55,596 bases of DNA from assembly GCA_009379915.1 (NCBI GenBank), contig WHSV01000012.1:1-55596 (forward strand), in the 5' to 3' direction. Within the stretch, counting starts at the first letter, position 1. Every line of letters begins with the position of its first letter. Positions 39,863 through 48,265 of this stretch are shown here, one piece after another. Under the pieces are notes generated by a model that did not search any database, was not told where the DNA came from, and saw only the letters and a list, made by a program, of their open reading frames with translations. This DNA is from Actinomycetota bacterium. GTDB lineage: Bacteria > Actinomycetota > CADDZG01 > WHSQ01. Made by a program: the position numbers and the translations under genes.

Positions 39863-42505
39863 ATGGATTCGAGCATCATTCGCGATCGTTTTCTCGCGTT
39901 CTTTGAAGAGCGCGGGCACGCGCGCGTCCCCTCGGCCTCCGTGATACCGAACGACCCCTCGTTGCTGTTCACGAACGCCGGAATGAACCAATTCAAGCCG
40001 TACTTCGTCGGCGAGCAGACCGCGCCCTACAAGCGGGCCGTGAGCGTGCAGAAATGCATGCGCGCGGGCGGCAAGCACAACGACCTCGAGGAGGTGGGGC
40101 GAACCACCCGCCACCTGACCTTCTTCGAGATGCTGGGCAACTTCAGCTTCGGTGACTACTACAAGTCCGAGATCTGTTCCTGGTCGTGGGAACTGGTGAC
40201 CGAGGGCTGGGGGATGGACCCCGAGAAGCTGTGGATCACCATCTACGAGACCGACGACGAGGCGGAAGCCATCTGGGTGGACGAGGTCGGCGTCCCCCCC
40301 GAACGAGTTCATCGGCTCGGTAGGAAGGACAACTTCTGGGACATGGGCGTCGCCGGACCCTGCGGACCGTGCTCCGAGATCCACGTCGACCGCGGTGAGG
40401 CGTTCGGCCCGGCCTCCGAGCGAGGTCCGATCGACAATGATGAGCGGTACATCGAGTTCTGGAACCTCGTGTTCATGCAGAACGACTGCAACGCGGACAT
40501 CGAGCCGGTAGCGGACCTGCCGCGCAAGAACATCGATACGGGCGCGGGACTCGAACGCATCGCGATGATCCTGCAGAACAAGCGCTCAATACTCGAGACC
40601 GATCTCCTTCTCGGCATGATCGAGAAGGCCTCCTCGATCACCGGACGCGCGTACGGCGAGGACGAGCGCGTCGACTTCGGACTGCGCGTGCTGGCGGATC
40701 ACGGGCGCTCGGTAACGTTCCTGATCGCCGATGGCGTGCTTCCGTCGAACGAGGAGCGCGGTTACGTCCTGCGCCGGGTAATGCGCCGGGCCATTCGGCA
40801 CGCTCGCCTCATCGGGCACGAACAGGGAGTTCTGCCGGGCCTGGTCGACCGCTGTGTCGAGCTGATGGGCGATGTCTATCCCGAGATCGTCGAACGTCAC
40901 GAAGTCATCAAAGAGATCGTGAGCCGCGAGGAAGAGCGTTTCACGTCGACCTTGAAGCAGGGACTTTCCCTGCTCGAGAACGAGGTGGACAAAACGAAGG
41001 GAACGGGCGACTCCAAGCTCGGAGGTGACGTCGCGTTCAAGCTGCACGACACCTTTGGCTTCCCGATCGACCTCACCACGGAGATCGCGGCCGAGTCGGG
41101 ACTCGAGGTGGACCGAAGCCGGTTCTCGGAGTTGATGACCGCCCAGCGCGAGCGCGCACGGGCCGCTCGCGCCGGAGGAGGAGAGCAAACGGCAAACGAG
41201 GCCATCGCTGCGATCGCGCAGGGCCGTGGAGCAACCGAGTTCCTGGGCTACGAGCACCTGACGACCGAATCCGAGATCGTCGGCCTGGTCGATGGAGCCT
41301 CGAGCGTCGAGGTGGCAGGCGAAGGAAGCGAGGTCGACGTCGTTCTCGATCGCACGGTGTTCTACGCCGAGGGCGGAGGTCAGGTCGGCGATACGGGAAT
41401 ACTGCGCTCTTCGTCGGGCGAGGCGCGCGTCGCCGACGCACGACGGCTTCTGCCCGGGGTGACGGGGCACAGGGCGAGGGTCACGGCCGGCGAGCTGCGC
41501 GTGGGCGACGCGGTCGTGGGAGTGGTGGACGCTCGGGCCCGGCGAGGCTCCGAGCGAGCGCATACCGCAACGCACATCCTTCACTGGACGCTGCGCGACC
41601 GCCTGGGCGAGCACGCGACGCAAGCGGGCTCCCTGGTCGAACCGGGCCGCCTCCGTTTCGATTTCAATCACTTCGACGCGCTGGGCGACGCCCAGGTGGC
41701 GGACATCTCGGCCGAGTTGCAGTCGAGGGTGCTGACCGATGACGGTGTTCGTGCATTCGAAACGAGCTTCGATTACGCGAAGTCGATCGGGGCAATGGCA
41801 ATCTTCGGCGAGAAGTACGGTGACTTCGTGCGAGTCGTCGAGGTGGGGGACTACTCGAGAGAGTTGTGCGGTGGCACCCACGTCCCGCACACGGGCAACA
41901 TCGGCGTCGTCGTCCTGACGGGGGAGGGCTCGATCGGCTCCAACCTCCGACGTGTGGAGGCGCTGGTCGGCCAGGAGGGGATCGACCACCTCGCCCAGCG
42001 TGCAGCCTTGCTCGAGCAGACCGCGCATCTACTGCGCGCGCAGCCCGACGAGGTCGCGGAGCGCGTCGAGCGCCTGCTGGCTCAGAGCAAGGAGATGGAG
42101 CGCAAGCTTGCCGAAGTCGAGCGCAAGGGAGCGGACGCGGACGCGACCTCGCTCGCCGAGGCGGCCGTCGACCTCGACGGTACCCGGCTGGTCGTGGCCC
42201 GGCGCGATCTGACCGTCGATGCGTTGCGGAGCCTGGCCCAGAACCTGAGGGGCCGGCTGGGTTCCGCCGTCATCGTCCTCGGCTCTGCCGGTGAGGGACG
42301 CGCGAACCTGGTAGGTGCGCTGAGCAAAGACCTCGTGGATCGAGGATTGAACGCGCGCGATCTGCTGAAGCCGGGAGCCGACCTTCTCGGGGGAGGGGGC
42401 GGCGGAAAGCCGGACCTCGCGATCTCCGGCGGACCCAATTCGGGGGCCGTGGACGACGCGATCGAGGCCGTGACGGTTGCGGCGAAGGATGCCATTCGGC
42501 GGTGA
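39863..42505 (+). CDS. alaS: Alanine--tRNA ligase
   Basis: 880 residues, complete. The class II catalytic core starts with IRDRFLAFFEERGH and LFTNAGMNQFKPYFVG (near 32-47), with RKDNFWDMGVAGPCGPCSEI near 154-173. The editing domain has HTATHILHWTLRDRLG near 570-585 and the zinc-binding CGGTHVPHTGNIG near 669-681. The C-terminal C-Ala domain ends in GGGGGGKPDLA near 846. It charges tRNA-Ala and clears Ser/Gly errors. The stop overlaps the ruvX start as GTGA. Confidence 0.97.
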   Translation: MDSSIIRDRFLAFFEERGHARVPSASVIPNDPSLLFTNAGMNQFKPYFVGEQTAPYKRAVSVQKCMRAGGKHNDLEEVGRTTRHLTFFEMLGNFSFGDYYKSEICSWSWELVTEGWGMDPEKLWITIYETDDEAEAIWVDEVGVPPERVHRLGRKDNFWDMGVAGPCGPCSEIHVDRGEAFGPASERGPIDNDERYIEFWNLVFMQNDCNADIEPVADLPRKNIDTGAGLERIAMILQNKRSILETDLLLGMIEKASSITGRAYGEDERVDFGLRVLADHGRSVTFLIADGVLPSNEERGYVLRRVMRRAIRHARLIGHEQGVLPGLVDRCVELMGDVYPEIVERHEVIKEIVSREEERFTSTLKQGLSLLENEVDKTKGTGDSKLGGDVAFKLHDTFGFPIDLTTEIAAESGLEVDRSRFSELMTAQRERARAARAGGGEQTANEAIAAIAQGRGATEFLGYEHLTTESEIVGLVDGASSVEVAGEGSEVDVVLDRTVFYAEGGGQVGDTGILRSSSGEARVADARRLLPGVTGHRARVTAGELRVGDAVVGVVDARARRGSERAHTATHILHWTLRDRLGEHATQAGSLVEPGRLRFDFNHFDALGDAQVADISAELQSRVLTDDGVRAFETSFDYAKSIGAMAIFGEKYGDFVRVVEVGDYSRELCGGTHVPHTGNIGVVVLTGEGSIGSNLRRVEALVGQEGIDHLAQRAALLEQTAHLLRAQPDEVAERVERLLAQSKEMERKLAEVERKGADADATSLAEAAVDLDGTRLVVARRDLTVDALRSLAQNLRGRLGSAVIVLGSAGEGRANLVGALSKDLVDRGLNARDLLKPGADLLGGGGGGKPDLAISGGPNSGAVDDAIEAVTVAAKDAIRR

Positions 42506-42930
42506 TCGTCGGAATCGATCCGGGCGAGCGCAGGGTGGGTGTCGCGGTAGCCGACCTCGAAACTCGGTTCGCGCGCCCCCTCGAGGTCATCGACCGGCAA
42601 GAGGTCGACGCCATCGGGAGAATCTCGGCAATAGTGCAGGAAATGGGAGCGGATCTCATAGTGGTAGGGCGGCCGACCGGGCTCTCCGGCCGCTCGGGGC
42701 CGGCAGTTGAGTCACAGGGCGAGTTCGTTGCGGCCCTGAGGGAGGGTGTGTCCGTCGAGGTGCGGGAGTTCGACGAGCGTTTTACTTCGGTCGTCGCCGA
42801 TCGAGGGCTACGCTCCGCCGGCGTCAAGGGCAAAGACCTCAAGACGCGCCGGGACGCGGTGGCAGCCCAGATCATGTTGCAGGGCTATCTCGACGCGACA
42901 AAGCCATCGATCGAAGGGGAGCGGCCATGA
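42502..42930 (+). CDS. ruvX: RuvX/YqgF-family RNase H-fold nuclease
   Basis: 142 residues. IVGIDPGERRVGVAVAD near 2-18 holds the first catalytic Asp, VVGRPTGLSG near 53-62 is the YqgF loop, VREFDERFTSV near 87-97 the second acidic cluster and RRDAVAAQIMLQGYLD near 116-131 the last Asp. YqgF proteins process the 5' end of pre-16S rRNA; a Holliday-junction role was proposed earlier. It is coupled by overlaps to both alaS and mltG. Confidence 0.93.
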   Translation: MIVGIDPGERRVGVAVADLETRFARPLEVIDRQEVDAIGRISAIVQEMGADLIVVGRPTGLSGRSGPAVESQGEFVAALREGVSVEVREFDERFTSVVADRGLRSAGVKGKDLKTRRDAVAAQIMLQGYLDATKPSIEGERP

Positions 42931-43958
42931 GTCTGACGCGGCGCGGCAAGGCCGTGGCCACACTCGTCGTCCTCTTCCTTCTCCTCGGGATTCCGGCGGC
43001 CGTGGGCGTCGTGTACCTGAACTCGATCGGGGTCACGTCGTCGAGCTCGCCCGGTGAGCCGGTCGAGGTCGAGATTCCCGAGGGCACCACCATGACCGAG
43101 GTCGGCGAGATTCTCGAGGCGGAGGGAGTCATCAAGTCGGCCCAAGGCTTCAGGTTCGTCTCGTTCCTGGGGGGAGGCGACGAGGGGATTCAGGCCGGGA
43201 CCTACGAACTGTCGACCGGTCTGTCCGCTCGCGACGCGCTCGACAGGATGCTCGAGGGCCCCGAGGTGAGGTTCATCACGGTCACCTTTCCCGAGGGGGC
43301 GTGGTTGCCGGAGTTCGCCGAGAGGCTCGACGAGGACACCAGCATCAGGGGCCGGGATTTCCTAAGGGTGCTCGAGTCCGGCGAGGTGAAGTCGAGCATC
43401 CTCCCCAAAGACTCGAACAACTTCGAGGGGCTGCTGTTTCCCTCCACCTACCAGGTGGTCGAAGAGGACACCGCGCAGACGCTTGCCCAACGTCTGGTCG
43501 ACGAGACCGAGAAGCAACTGGCGAAGGTCGACACCTCGAGGGTCGAGGCGATGGGGTATTCGAAGTACGAGATCCTGAACGTCGCCTCGATGATCCAGGC
43601 CGAGGCCGGAGTGAGCCGGGACCGCGGCAAGATAGCGCGCGTGATCTACAATCGGCTCGACGAGAACATCGCGCTCGGTATCGACGCGACGGTGATCTAC
43701 GCGCTCGGGGAGAGGAAGAACTCGCTTACCTCCTCGGACCTCGAGATCGACTCGCCCTTCAACACGCGCAAGGTCGCGGGGCTTCCGCCGACCCCCATCG
43801 GCGCGCCGGGCGCGGAGGCCATTGAGGCGGCCGCGAAGCCGGTCGAGGGACCCTGGCTCTATTACGTGCTCAGCGACTGTGACGGAAAGCATGCGTTCTC
43901 CGTCGACTACGAGGACTTCCTCGCGGACAAGGCCGATTATCAGAACCTGACCTGCTGA
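42927..43958 (+). CDS. mltG: Endolytic murein transglycosylase MltG (YceG-like)
   Basis: 343 residues. The N-terminal transmembrane helix is at about 9-31 (VATLVVLFLLLGIPAAVGVV), followed by a LysM-like beta domain (VEIPEGTTMTEVGEILEAEG near 49-68) and the catalytic domain with the Glu in ASMIQAEAGVSRDRGKIA near 217-234 and ALGIDATVIYALG near 246. It ends nascent glycan strands at the membrane. The ATG overlaps the ruvX stop and its own stop overlaps aroE. Confidence 0.95.
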   Translation: MSLTRRGKAVATLVVLFLLLGIPAAVGVVYLNSIGVTSSSSPGEPVEVEIPEGTTMTEVGEILEAEGVIKSAQGFRFVSFLGGGDEGIQAGTYELSTGLSARDALDRMLEGPEVRFITVTFPEGAWLPEFAERLDEDTSIRGRDFLRVLESGEVKSSILPKDSNNFEGLLFPSTYQVVEEDTAQTLAQRLVDETEKQLAKVDTSRVEAMGYSKYEILNVASMIQAEAGVSRDRGKIARVIYNRLDENIALGIDATVIYALGERKNSLTSSDLEIDSPFNTRKVAGLPPTPIGAPGAEAIEAAAKPVEGPWLYYVLSDCDGKHAFSVDYEDFLADKADYQNLTC

Positions 43959-44815
43959 TGGCCGTGGGAGGCAAGAGAGACGCGTCTCATTTCGTCGGCG
44001 TGCTCGGCTGGCCTCTCGAGGTGACGCTGTCACCCCTCATGCACAACGTGGGCTTCCGCCGGCTAGGCCTCGACTGGATCTACTTGCGCTGGCCCGTCGC
44101 GCCGGACGATCTCGACCACGCCGTGCGCGGTTTGCGCGCCCTTGGAGCGGACGGAGCGAACGTGACCATGCCGCACAAGGAGTCGATCGTCGAGCACCTC
44201 GATTCTCTCGACGAGGATGCCGGGGCGATCGGCGCGGTCAACACGGTCCGGCGCTCCGGGAAAGAGCTGATTGGTCACAACACCGACGTCGTCGGGTTCT
44301 CGGAGTTCCTGGTCGAGGACGCAGGCTTCCAACCGGATGGCACCAGCGCGCTCGTGCTGGGGGCCGGGGGAGCGGCGCGCGCGGTCGTCAAGGCACTCGG
44401 GAATCTGGGGGCCGGTGACGTCACGATCGCGGCGCGCAACCGGGAGGCGGGGGCGAGCGTCGCGGCTCTGGCCGACGATGCGACGCGGTCGGCGCGCGCC
44501 ATCGGCTGGGAGGACGCGTCGGATCTCATCGATGGCGTCGACCTCGTCGTCAACGCGACGCCCATCGGGATGCGGGGCGAGGCCCTGCTGAGCCGGGGCA
44601 CTTTCAGGCCGAACCAGTGTGTGATCGACCTCATCTACTCGCCGCCGACGACTCCGCTGATCGAGCGCGCCCGGGCGAGCGGTGCCAACGGGTGGGGCGG
44701 ACTCGGGATGCTGGTGCGTCAGGCGGCCGCCTCGTTCGCCATCTGGACCGGCCAGCAGGCCCCCCTGGACGCCATGTCGGCCGCCGCGATAAGGGGGATC
44801 GGCCACCATCACTAG
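43958..44815 (+). CDS. aroE: Shikimate dehydrogenase
   Basis: 285 residues. The substrate site is LGWPLEVTLSPLMHN near 15-29, the catalytic Lys is in ANVTMPHKES near 67-76, the NADP loop is LGAGGAARAVVKALG near 132-146, and NATPIGMRGE near 203 closes the family pattern. It reduces 3-dehydroshikimate in aromatic amino-acid synthesis. Its ATG shares the last base of the mltG stop. In mycobacteria other aro genes follow soon; here the pilus/GTPase cluster follows instead. Confidence 0.94.
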   Translation: MAVGGKRDASHFVGVLGWPLEVTLSPLMHNVGFRRLGLDWIYLRWPVAPDDLDHAVRGLRALGADGANVTMPHKESIVEHLDSLDEDAGAIGAVNTVRRSGKELIGHNTDVVGFSEFLVEDAGFQPDGTSALVLGAGGAARAVVKALGNLGAGDVTIAARNREAGASVAALADDATRSARAIGWEDASDLIDGVDLVVNATPIGMRGEALLSRGTFRPNQCVIDLIYSPPTTPLIERARASGANGWGGLGMLVRQAAASFAIWTGQQAPLDAMSAAAIRGIGHHH

Positions 44816-44940
44816 AGCATCGGCCCGCTTCGGTTCAATTTCTGCGCATGCGGTTGTAGCGTGACCTCAACTCGGGCCGTTTCCATGCCGATTTCCTAGA
44901 GGCGGCCCCAATGACCGTGAGGGCCCATCAGGGAGGATCA
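44816..44940 (+). promoter_or_regulatory. Promoter region of the roadblock/GTPase/PilB cluster
   Basis: A 125-base gap after aroE ending in a strong GGGAGG ribosome-binding site (about 44933-44938) for the ATG at 44941. It is long compared with the overlaps upstream, so a new promoter is likely. TTCAAT around 44834 and TGTAGC around 44855 are only weak -35/-10 candidates. Confidence 0.35.
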
Positions 44941-45789
44941 ATGAGCAAGGCCGAACAGCTAGCAGCCGTACTTGACGAGTTTCTGTCGGTGTCCCTCGAT
45001 GTCGAGGCCGCCGCCGTCGTCAGTTCGGATGGATTGCCGATGGCCTCGGCGCTACCACCGGACGTCAAAGAGGACCGTCTCGCAGCGATGAGCGCGGCCC
45101 TGCTCAGTCTGGGCGAGCGCGCCGCGGAAGGACTGGACAAGGGCGAGCTTGCGCAGGTCTACGTCGAGGGCTCGGCCGGCAACGTCGTCCTCATGGCCGC
45201 CGGCCGGCACGCGGTCCTGGTTGCGATGACGGCGAAGCACGCCAAGGCCGGCCTCGTCCTCTACGAAATGCGAAGCAGCGCCCGCCGAGTCGAGCAGGTG
45301 CTCGAGGAGCCCGCGAGCATCGACCGGAACTACGGTCGTCACGAGGCGGTCGTGTCGCGGCACAGCGTCGACCCGACTCCCGCCCCGCCGCCCGAGGAGA
45401 GCCCCTTCACCGCGATCTCCGAAGCCGAGCCCACGACGCCCGCCTGGGAGGACCAGGCGGTTCAGGCGACTCCGGACTGGGAGGCCCAGCCGGGCGCGGA
45501 ACCGGCCTCGTCCACGGAGTGGGCGGAGCAAGCTCAGGGCGACGTCGATGAGGGCTCCGAACCGTGGGGCGAAGAGCCCGGGGGCCAAGATCAGGGCGGA
45601 CACGCCCACGAGGCCACCGGCCCACAGGGCGAGCAACAGCCCGACGAGGGACACCAGGTGTCCGACCAGAGCCACGGTTCGACCGAGCAGTGGTCGCAGG
45701 AGCAGTCCGAAGATGTACAGCGGGAGGACCGACCGAAGCAATGGGACGACGAACAGAGGGACGAGAACTCGTCCTTCACGTCCTGGTAG
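44941..45789 (+). CDS. Roadblock/LC7-domain protein with long disordered tail
   Basis: 282 residues from the ATG at 44941; an ATG 10 codons upstream lacks a ribosome-binding site. Residues 1-120 are a roadblock/LC7 domain (LDEFLSVSLDVEAAAVVSSDGLP region, then VYVEGSAGNVVLMAAG and HAVLVAMTAKHAKAG), the fold of MglB and of conservon roadblock proteins, which act on small GTPases. From ~135 the chain is Gln/Glu/Gly/His-rich and presumably disordered. A partner GTPase gene lies two genes downstream, supporting a GTPase-regulator role. Confidence 0.85.
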   Translation: MSKAEQLAAVLDEFLSVSLDVEAAAVVSSDGLPMASALPPDVKEDRLAAMSAALLSLGERAAEGLDKGELAQVYVEGSAGNVVLMAAGRHAVLVAMTAKHAKAGLVLYEMRSSARRVEQVLEEPASIDRNYGRHEAVVSRHSVDPTPAPPPEESPFTAISEAEPTTPAWEDQAVQATPDWEAQPGAEPASSTEWAEQAQGDVDEGSEPWGEEPGGQDQGGHAHEATGPQGEQQPDEGHQVSDQSHGSTEQWSQEQSEDVQREDRPKQWDDEQRDENSSFTSW

Positions 45790-45817
45790 ACGCGAGCAAG
45801 AGGGGATAGGGAGCTAA

Positions 45818-47107
45818 GTGCTCAAAGGGACACTCGACGACTTCAGCTTGCCGGACATCTTCCGGCTTGCCGCGCTCGCCAACAAGACGGGCCGGCTCGA
45901 GGTCGAGCGCCGCAACGGAAGCGGGCGGGTTTACTTCCGCGACGGGGAGGTCTACTACGCAGAGTCCACCAAGTCCAAGGAACGCCTCGGGCGCAAGTTG
46001 ACGCGCTCGGGCTGGGTGACGGACCAGCAGCTCAGGCGCGCCATGGTCGAACACGAGCAGACCGGTCGTCGAGTGGGCGAGATCCTCGTCGAGCAGGGGG
46101 CCGTTGAGGAGGAGCAAATCGAGTGGGCGGTTCGCAGCCAGATCGAGGACGGCGTCTTCGACCTGCTGCGCTGGGACCTCGGTGCTTTCGTCTGGGAACC
46201 GGACGTCGAGATCGAGGTCGAGGTGCCTCTCACGGTCACGGTGGAGAACCTGATCATCGAGGCATCGCGTCGCCTGGACGAGATCTCGCAGATCAGGAAG
46301 AAGATCCCCTCGGCCGACGTGGTTCTCGCCATGGCCGCACGCCCGCCGGACGGCGCTCACCAGATCAACATCACCTCCGAGGAGTGGCAGGTCCTGGTTC
46401 TCGTCGACGGCCGCCGCACGGTCGAGGACATCGCAACCAGCACCGGCGCCGAGGCGTATCAGACGACGAGACTGCTGTTCGGCCTCATGAACGCGGGGCT
46501 GATCGAGCACAAGCACGTGCCCGTCGAAGGCTCGGTCGAATCCGACCGGCCCTCCTCCAGATCGTTGCAGGATAGGCAGGGCGGGGCGGGCTCGGCAGGA
46601 CCGCAGGGAGGCGACCGCTGGCACAAGTCCGCCGACCCGGACAGCAACGTGGTCGAGTTGCAGCGGGGCTCGGACGCCGAGCCCGAGGGTGACCAGGAGC
46701 GGCCGGCCGTGACGACGCCACCCGCGCCTCCTCCCGCTCCCGAGAGCTACCCCGAGGACGAGGACTCGTTCGTTGCCGATCGCGGCCCGGAGCAGGGTCG
46801 AGCGCCCAGTCCGCCTCACCCCCGTCGAAGCGACGATGAGGGCGAGGACGAGGTCTCCCAGCGCGAGCAGGTTCCTCCCCCCTCCCCGAGACGGCCCGGG
46901 GGGCCGAGGGTCGACCGTGCCGCCGTCGTGCGAGAGCTCGCGGGGCTCTTCAACGAAGAGAACAAGCCGCGCCCCCGGGCGGTGCCGTCGGGCGACAGGA
47001 ACGAGAGCGAGCGGCCCGAGCCCACGCAGAAGCGGCGAGTCGAGGACGACGACCAGGTCGACCGCAAGCTCATCGGGCGCATGATCGACGGCGTGAAGGA
47101 GCTGTGA
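45818..47107 (+). CDS. DUF4388 (PATAN-like) protein with C-terminal winged-helix and disordered region
   Basis: 429 residues. The DUF4388 domain is at 1-110 (LKGTLDDFSLPDIFRLAAL, then GRVYFRDGEVYYAES). Next comes a helical part with VGEILVEQGAVEEEQIEWAV, which resembles the N-terminal MshEN-type fold also seen in the PilB of this cluster. A winged-helix-like part at ~185-225 follows (VLVLVDGRRTVEDIA). After ~240 it is Pro/Glu/Arg-rich, with two short conserved-looking segments: DRAAVVRELAGLF near 368 and DRKLIGRMIDGVKEL at the end. PATAN/DUF4388 proteins often work with GTPases and roadblock proteins in motility or pilus control. Confidence 0.85.
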   Translation: MLKGTLDDFSLPDIFRLAALANKTGRLEVERRNGSGRVYFRDGEVYYAESTKSKERLGRKLTRSGWVTDQQLRRAMVEHEQTGRRVGEILVEQGAVEEEQIEWAVRSQIEDGVFDLLRWDLGAFVWEPDVEIEVEVPLTVTVENLIIEASRRLDEISQIRKKIPSADVVLAMAARPPDGAHQINITSEEWQVLVLVDGRRTVEDIATSTGAEAYQTTRLLFGLMNAGLIEHKHVPVEGSVESDRPSSRSLQDRQGGAGSAGPQGGDRWHKSADPDSNVVELQRGSDAEPEGDQERPAVTTPPAPPPAPESYPEDEDSFVADRGPEQGRAPSPPHPRRSDDEGEDEVSQREQVPPPSPRRPGGPRVDRAAVVRELAGLFNEENKPRPRAVPSGDRNESERPEPTQKRRVEDDDQVDRKLIGRMIDGVKEL

Positions 47108-47108
47108 G

Positions 47109-47708
47109 ATGAGGCGCGTCCCGAAGGCGAAGGCTCACAGATCGACCTCACAGCGACCACTGAAGATCGTCGTCACCGGACCGTTCGCTGCCGGAAAGAC
47201 CACTCTGATCGAGACCATCAGCGAAGTGGCGATCGTCGCCACCGAACGAGACGTCAGCGAGCACGCCCTTGAGTCGGGAAAGACGCGGACGACGGTCGCG
47301 ATGGACTTCGGCAGGCTGACCTTCGGCGAAGACTGCTCGTTGTTCCTGTTCGGTACCCCCGGCCAGCGCAGGTTCGAGATGATGTGGGAGATCCTGTCCG
47401 AGGGCATGATCGGTTTCATCCTCCTGGTCCACGCGGCCGATCCTCGCTCGCTCGAGGAGGCGGCGCACATCTTCGAGCAATTCAAGCGCTACGCGGACGT
47501 TCCTTACCTGGTGGGCGTCACCCACTCGGACCTCACCGATACGCCGGACGAGGTGCTCGTCGAGGACGCGCGGAGGCGCCTGGCCCTGCCGGATGAGGTC
47601 AAGGTGGTCGTCTGTGACCCCAGGAACAGGGAGGACGTGAAGTCGCTGATGCTGACGATCCTCTACGAGGTCCACCAGCGCATCGAGGCCAAGGCTGTGG
47701 CCGGATGA
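47109..47708 (+). CDS. Ras-like small GTPase (MglA/conservon-type)
   Basis: 199 residues. G1 is VTGPFAAGKTTLIE near 22-35, the switch-I Thr is likely in KTRTTVAMDFGRLT, G3 is FGTPGQRRFEMMWE near 81-94, and G4 is VTHSDLTD near 137, where Lys of the usual NKxD is replaced. This matches the bacterial ATP/GTP-binding family that includes Streptomyces conservon CvnD and is related to MglA. A basic ~18-residue N-terminus precedes the domain. It begins 1 base after the DUF4388 gene and its stop overlaps the next ATG, so stoichiometric production is likely. Confidence 0.88.
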   Translation: MRRVPKAKAHRSTSQRPLKIVVTGPFAAGKTTLIETISEVAIVATERDVSEHALESGKTRTTVAMDFGRLTFGEDCSLFLFGTPGQRRFEMMWEILSEGMIGFILLVHAADPRSLEEAAHIFEQFKRYADVPYLVGVTHSDLTDTPDEVLVEDARRRLALPDEVKVVVCDPRNREDVKSLMLTILYEVHQRIEAKAVAG

Positions 47709-48142
47709 GGGGCTCACGCCGAGCAGCACGGAGTGCGCCGCGCGGAAGGAAACGACGAGGCCTGTGGTCGCTCATCAGCAGGCTGTTCGGCACGCCCAAG
47801 GGACGCCACGTGGCGGGCGCCCCCCAGCCGCCACGCCCGATTGCGATCGAACCCGGCCCCCGGGTAGCCGCCGAGGCCCCCGAGACCCCGCCGTCCGAGT
47901 CCTCGGGTGCCGAGGCGGCTCCCATTGGGGAATCCGAGATCGCCGACTTCACGCCGGCGTCGGCCTCCGTCGCAACGGCCGTGCAGGCATCGGTCCCGGC
48001 AGCGACGACCCCCGCCGGGCTGGCCTCGGTGCGGCTCATCTTCACCGACGGCAGCGTCGTGCCGTTGCCCGCGGGCTCCGTTGAGGAGCGCCAGGCTGAG
48101 TACCTCGCCAGACGCGTCCTGGAGGCCGGCGGACGCGGGTAA
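47705..48142 (+). CDS. Small basic/disordered protein of the GTPase cluster
   Basis: 145 residues, ATGA overlap with the GTPase gene. The N-terminus is very basic (RRAARSAPRGRKRRG), with an amphipathic stretch LWSLISRLFGTPKG near 20-33. The middle is Pro/Ala/Ser-rich and the end (VRLIFTDGSVVPLPAGS then RQAEYLARRVLEAG) looks folded. I recognise no family. The tight overlap suggests it works with the GTPase, perhaps as membrane or partner tether; that is inference. Confidence 0.6.
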   Translation: MRGSRRAARSAPRGRKRRGLWSLISRLFGTPKGRHVAGAPQPPRPIAIEPGPRVAAEAPETPPSESSGAEAAPIGESEIADFTPASASVATAVQASVPAATTPAGLASVRLIFTDGSVVPLPAGSVEERQAEYLARRVLEAGGRG

Positions 48143-48265
48143 CCAAGGCCCTGCGGTAGCCTCAAAACCCCCTTCCTTCGGCTTTAGTCGAGGCGGCGAC
48201 AGCCGATAAAATCCTCAAGAGAGAACAAGGGTCTTTTGACCTCCATCTTCGAGCTTTAGGGGCCA
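48143..48265 (+). promoter_or_regulatory. Likely internal promoter and leader before the PilB gene
   Basis: A 123-base gap that is AT-richer than its surroundings. TAAAAT at 48207-48212 resembles a -10 box, with TTAGTC (48184-48189) 17 bases upstream as a weak -35. The same stretch can fold: CGGCT (around 48180) pairs with AGCCG (48201-48205), with an inner GTCG/CGAC pair. An AGGGG precedes the ATG at 48266. Confidence 0.4.
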
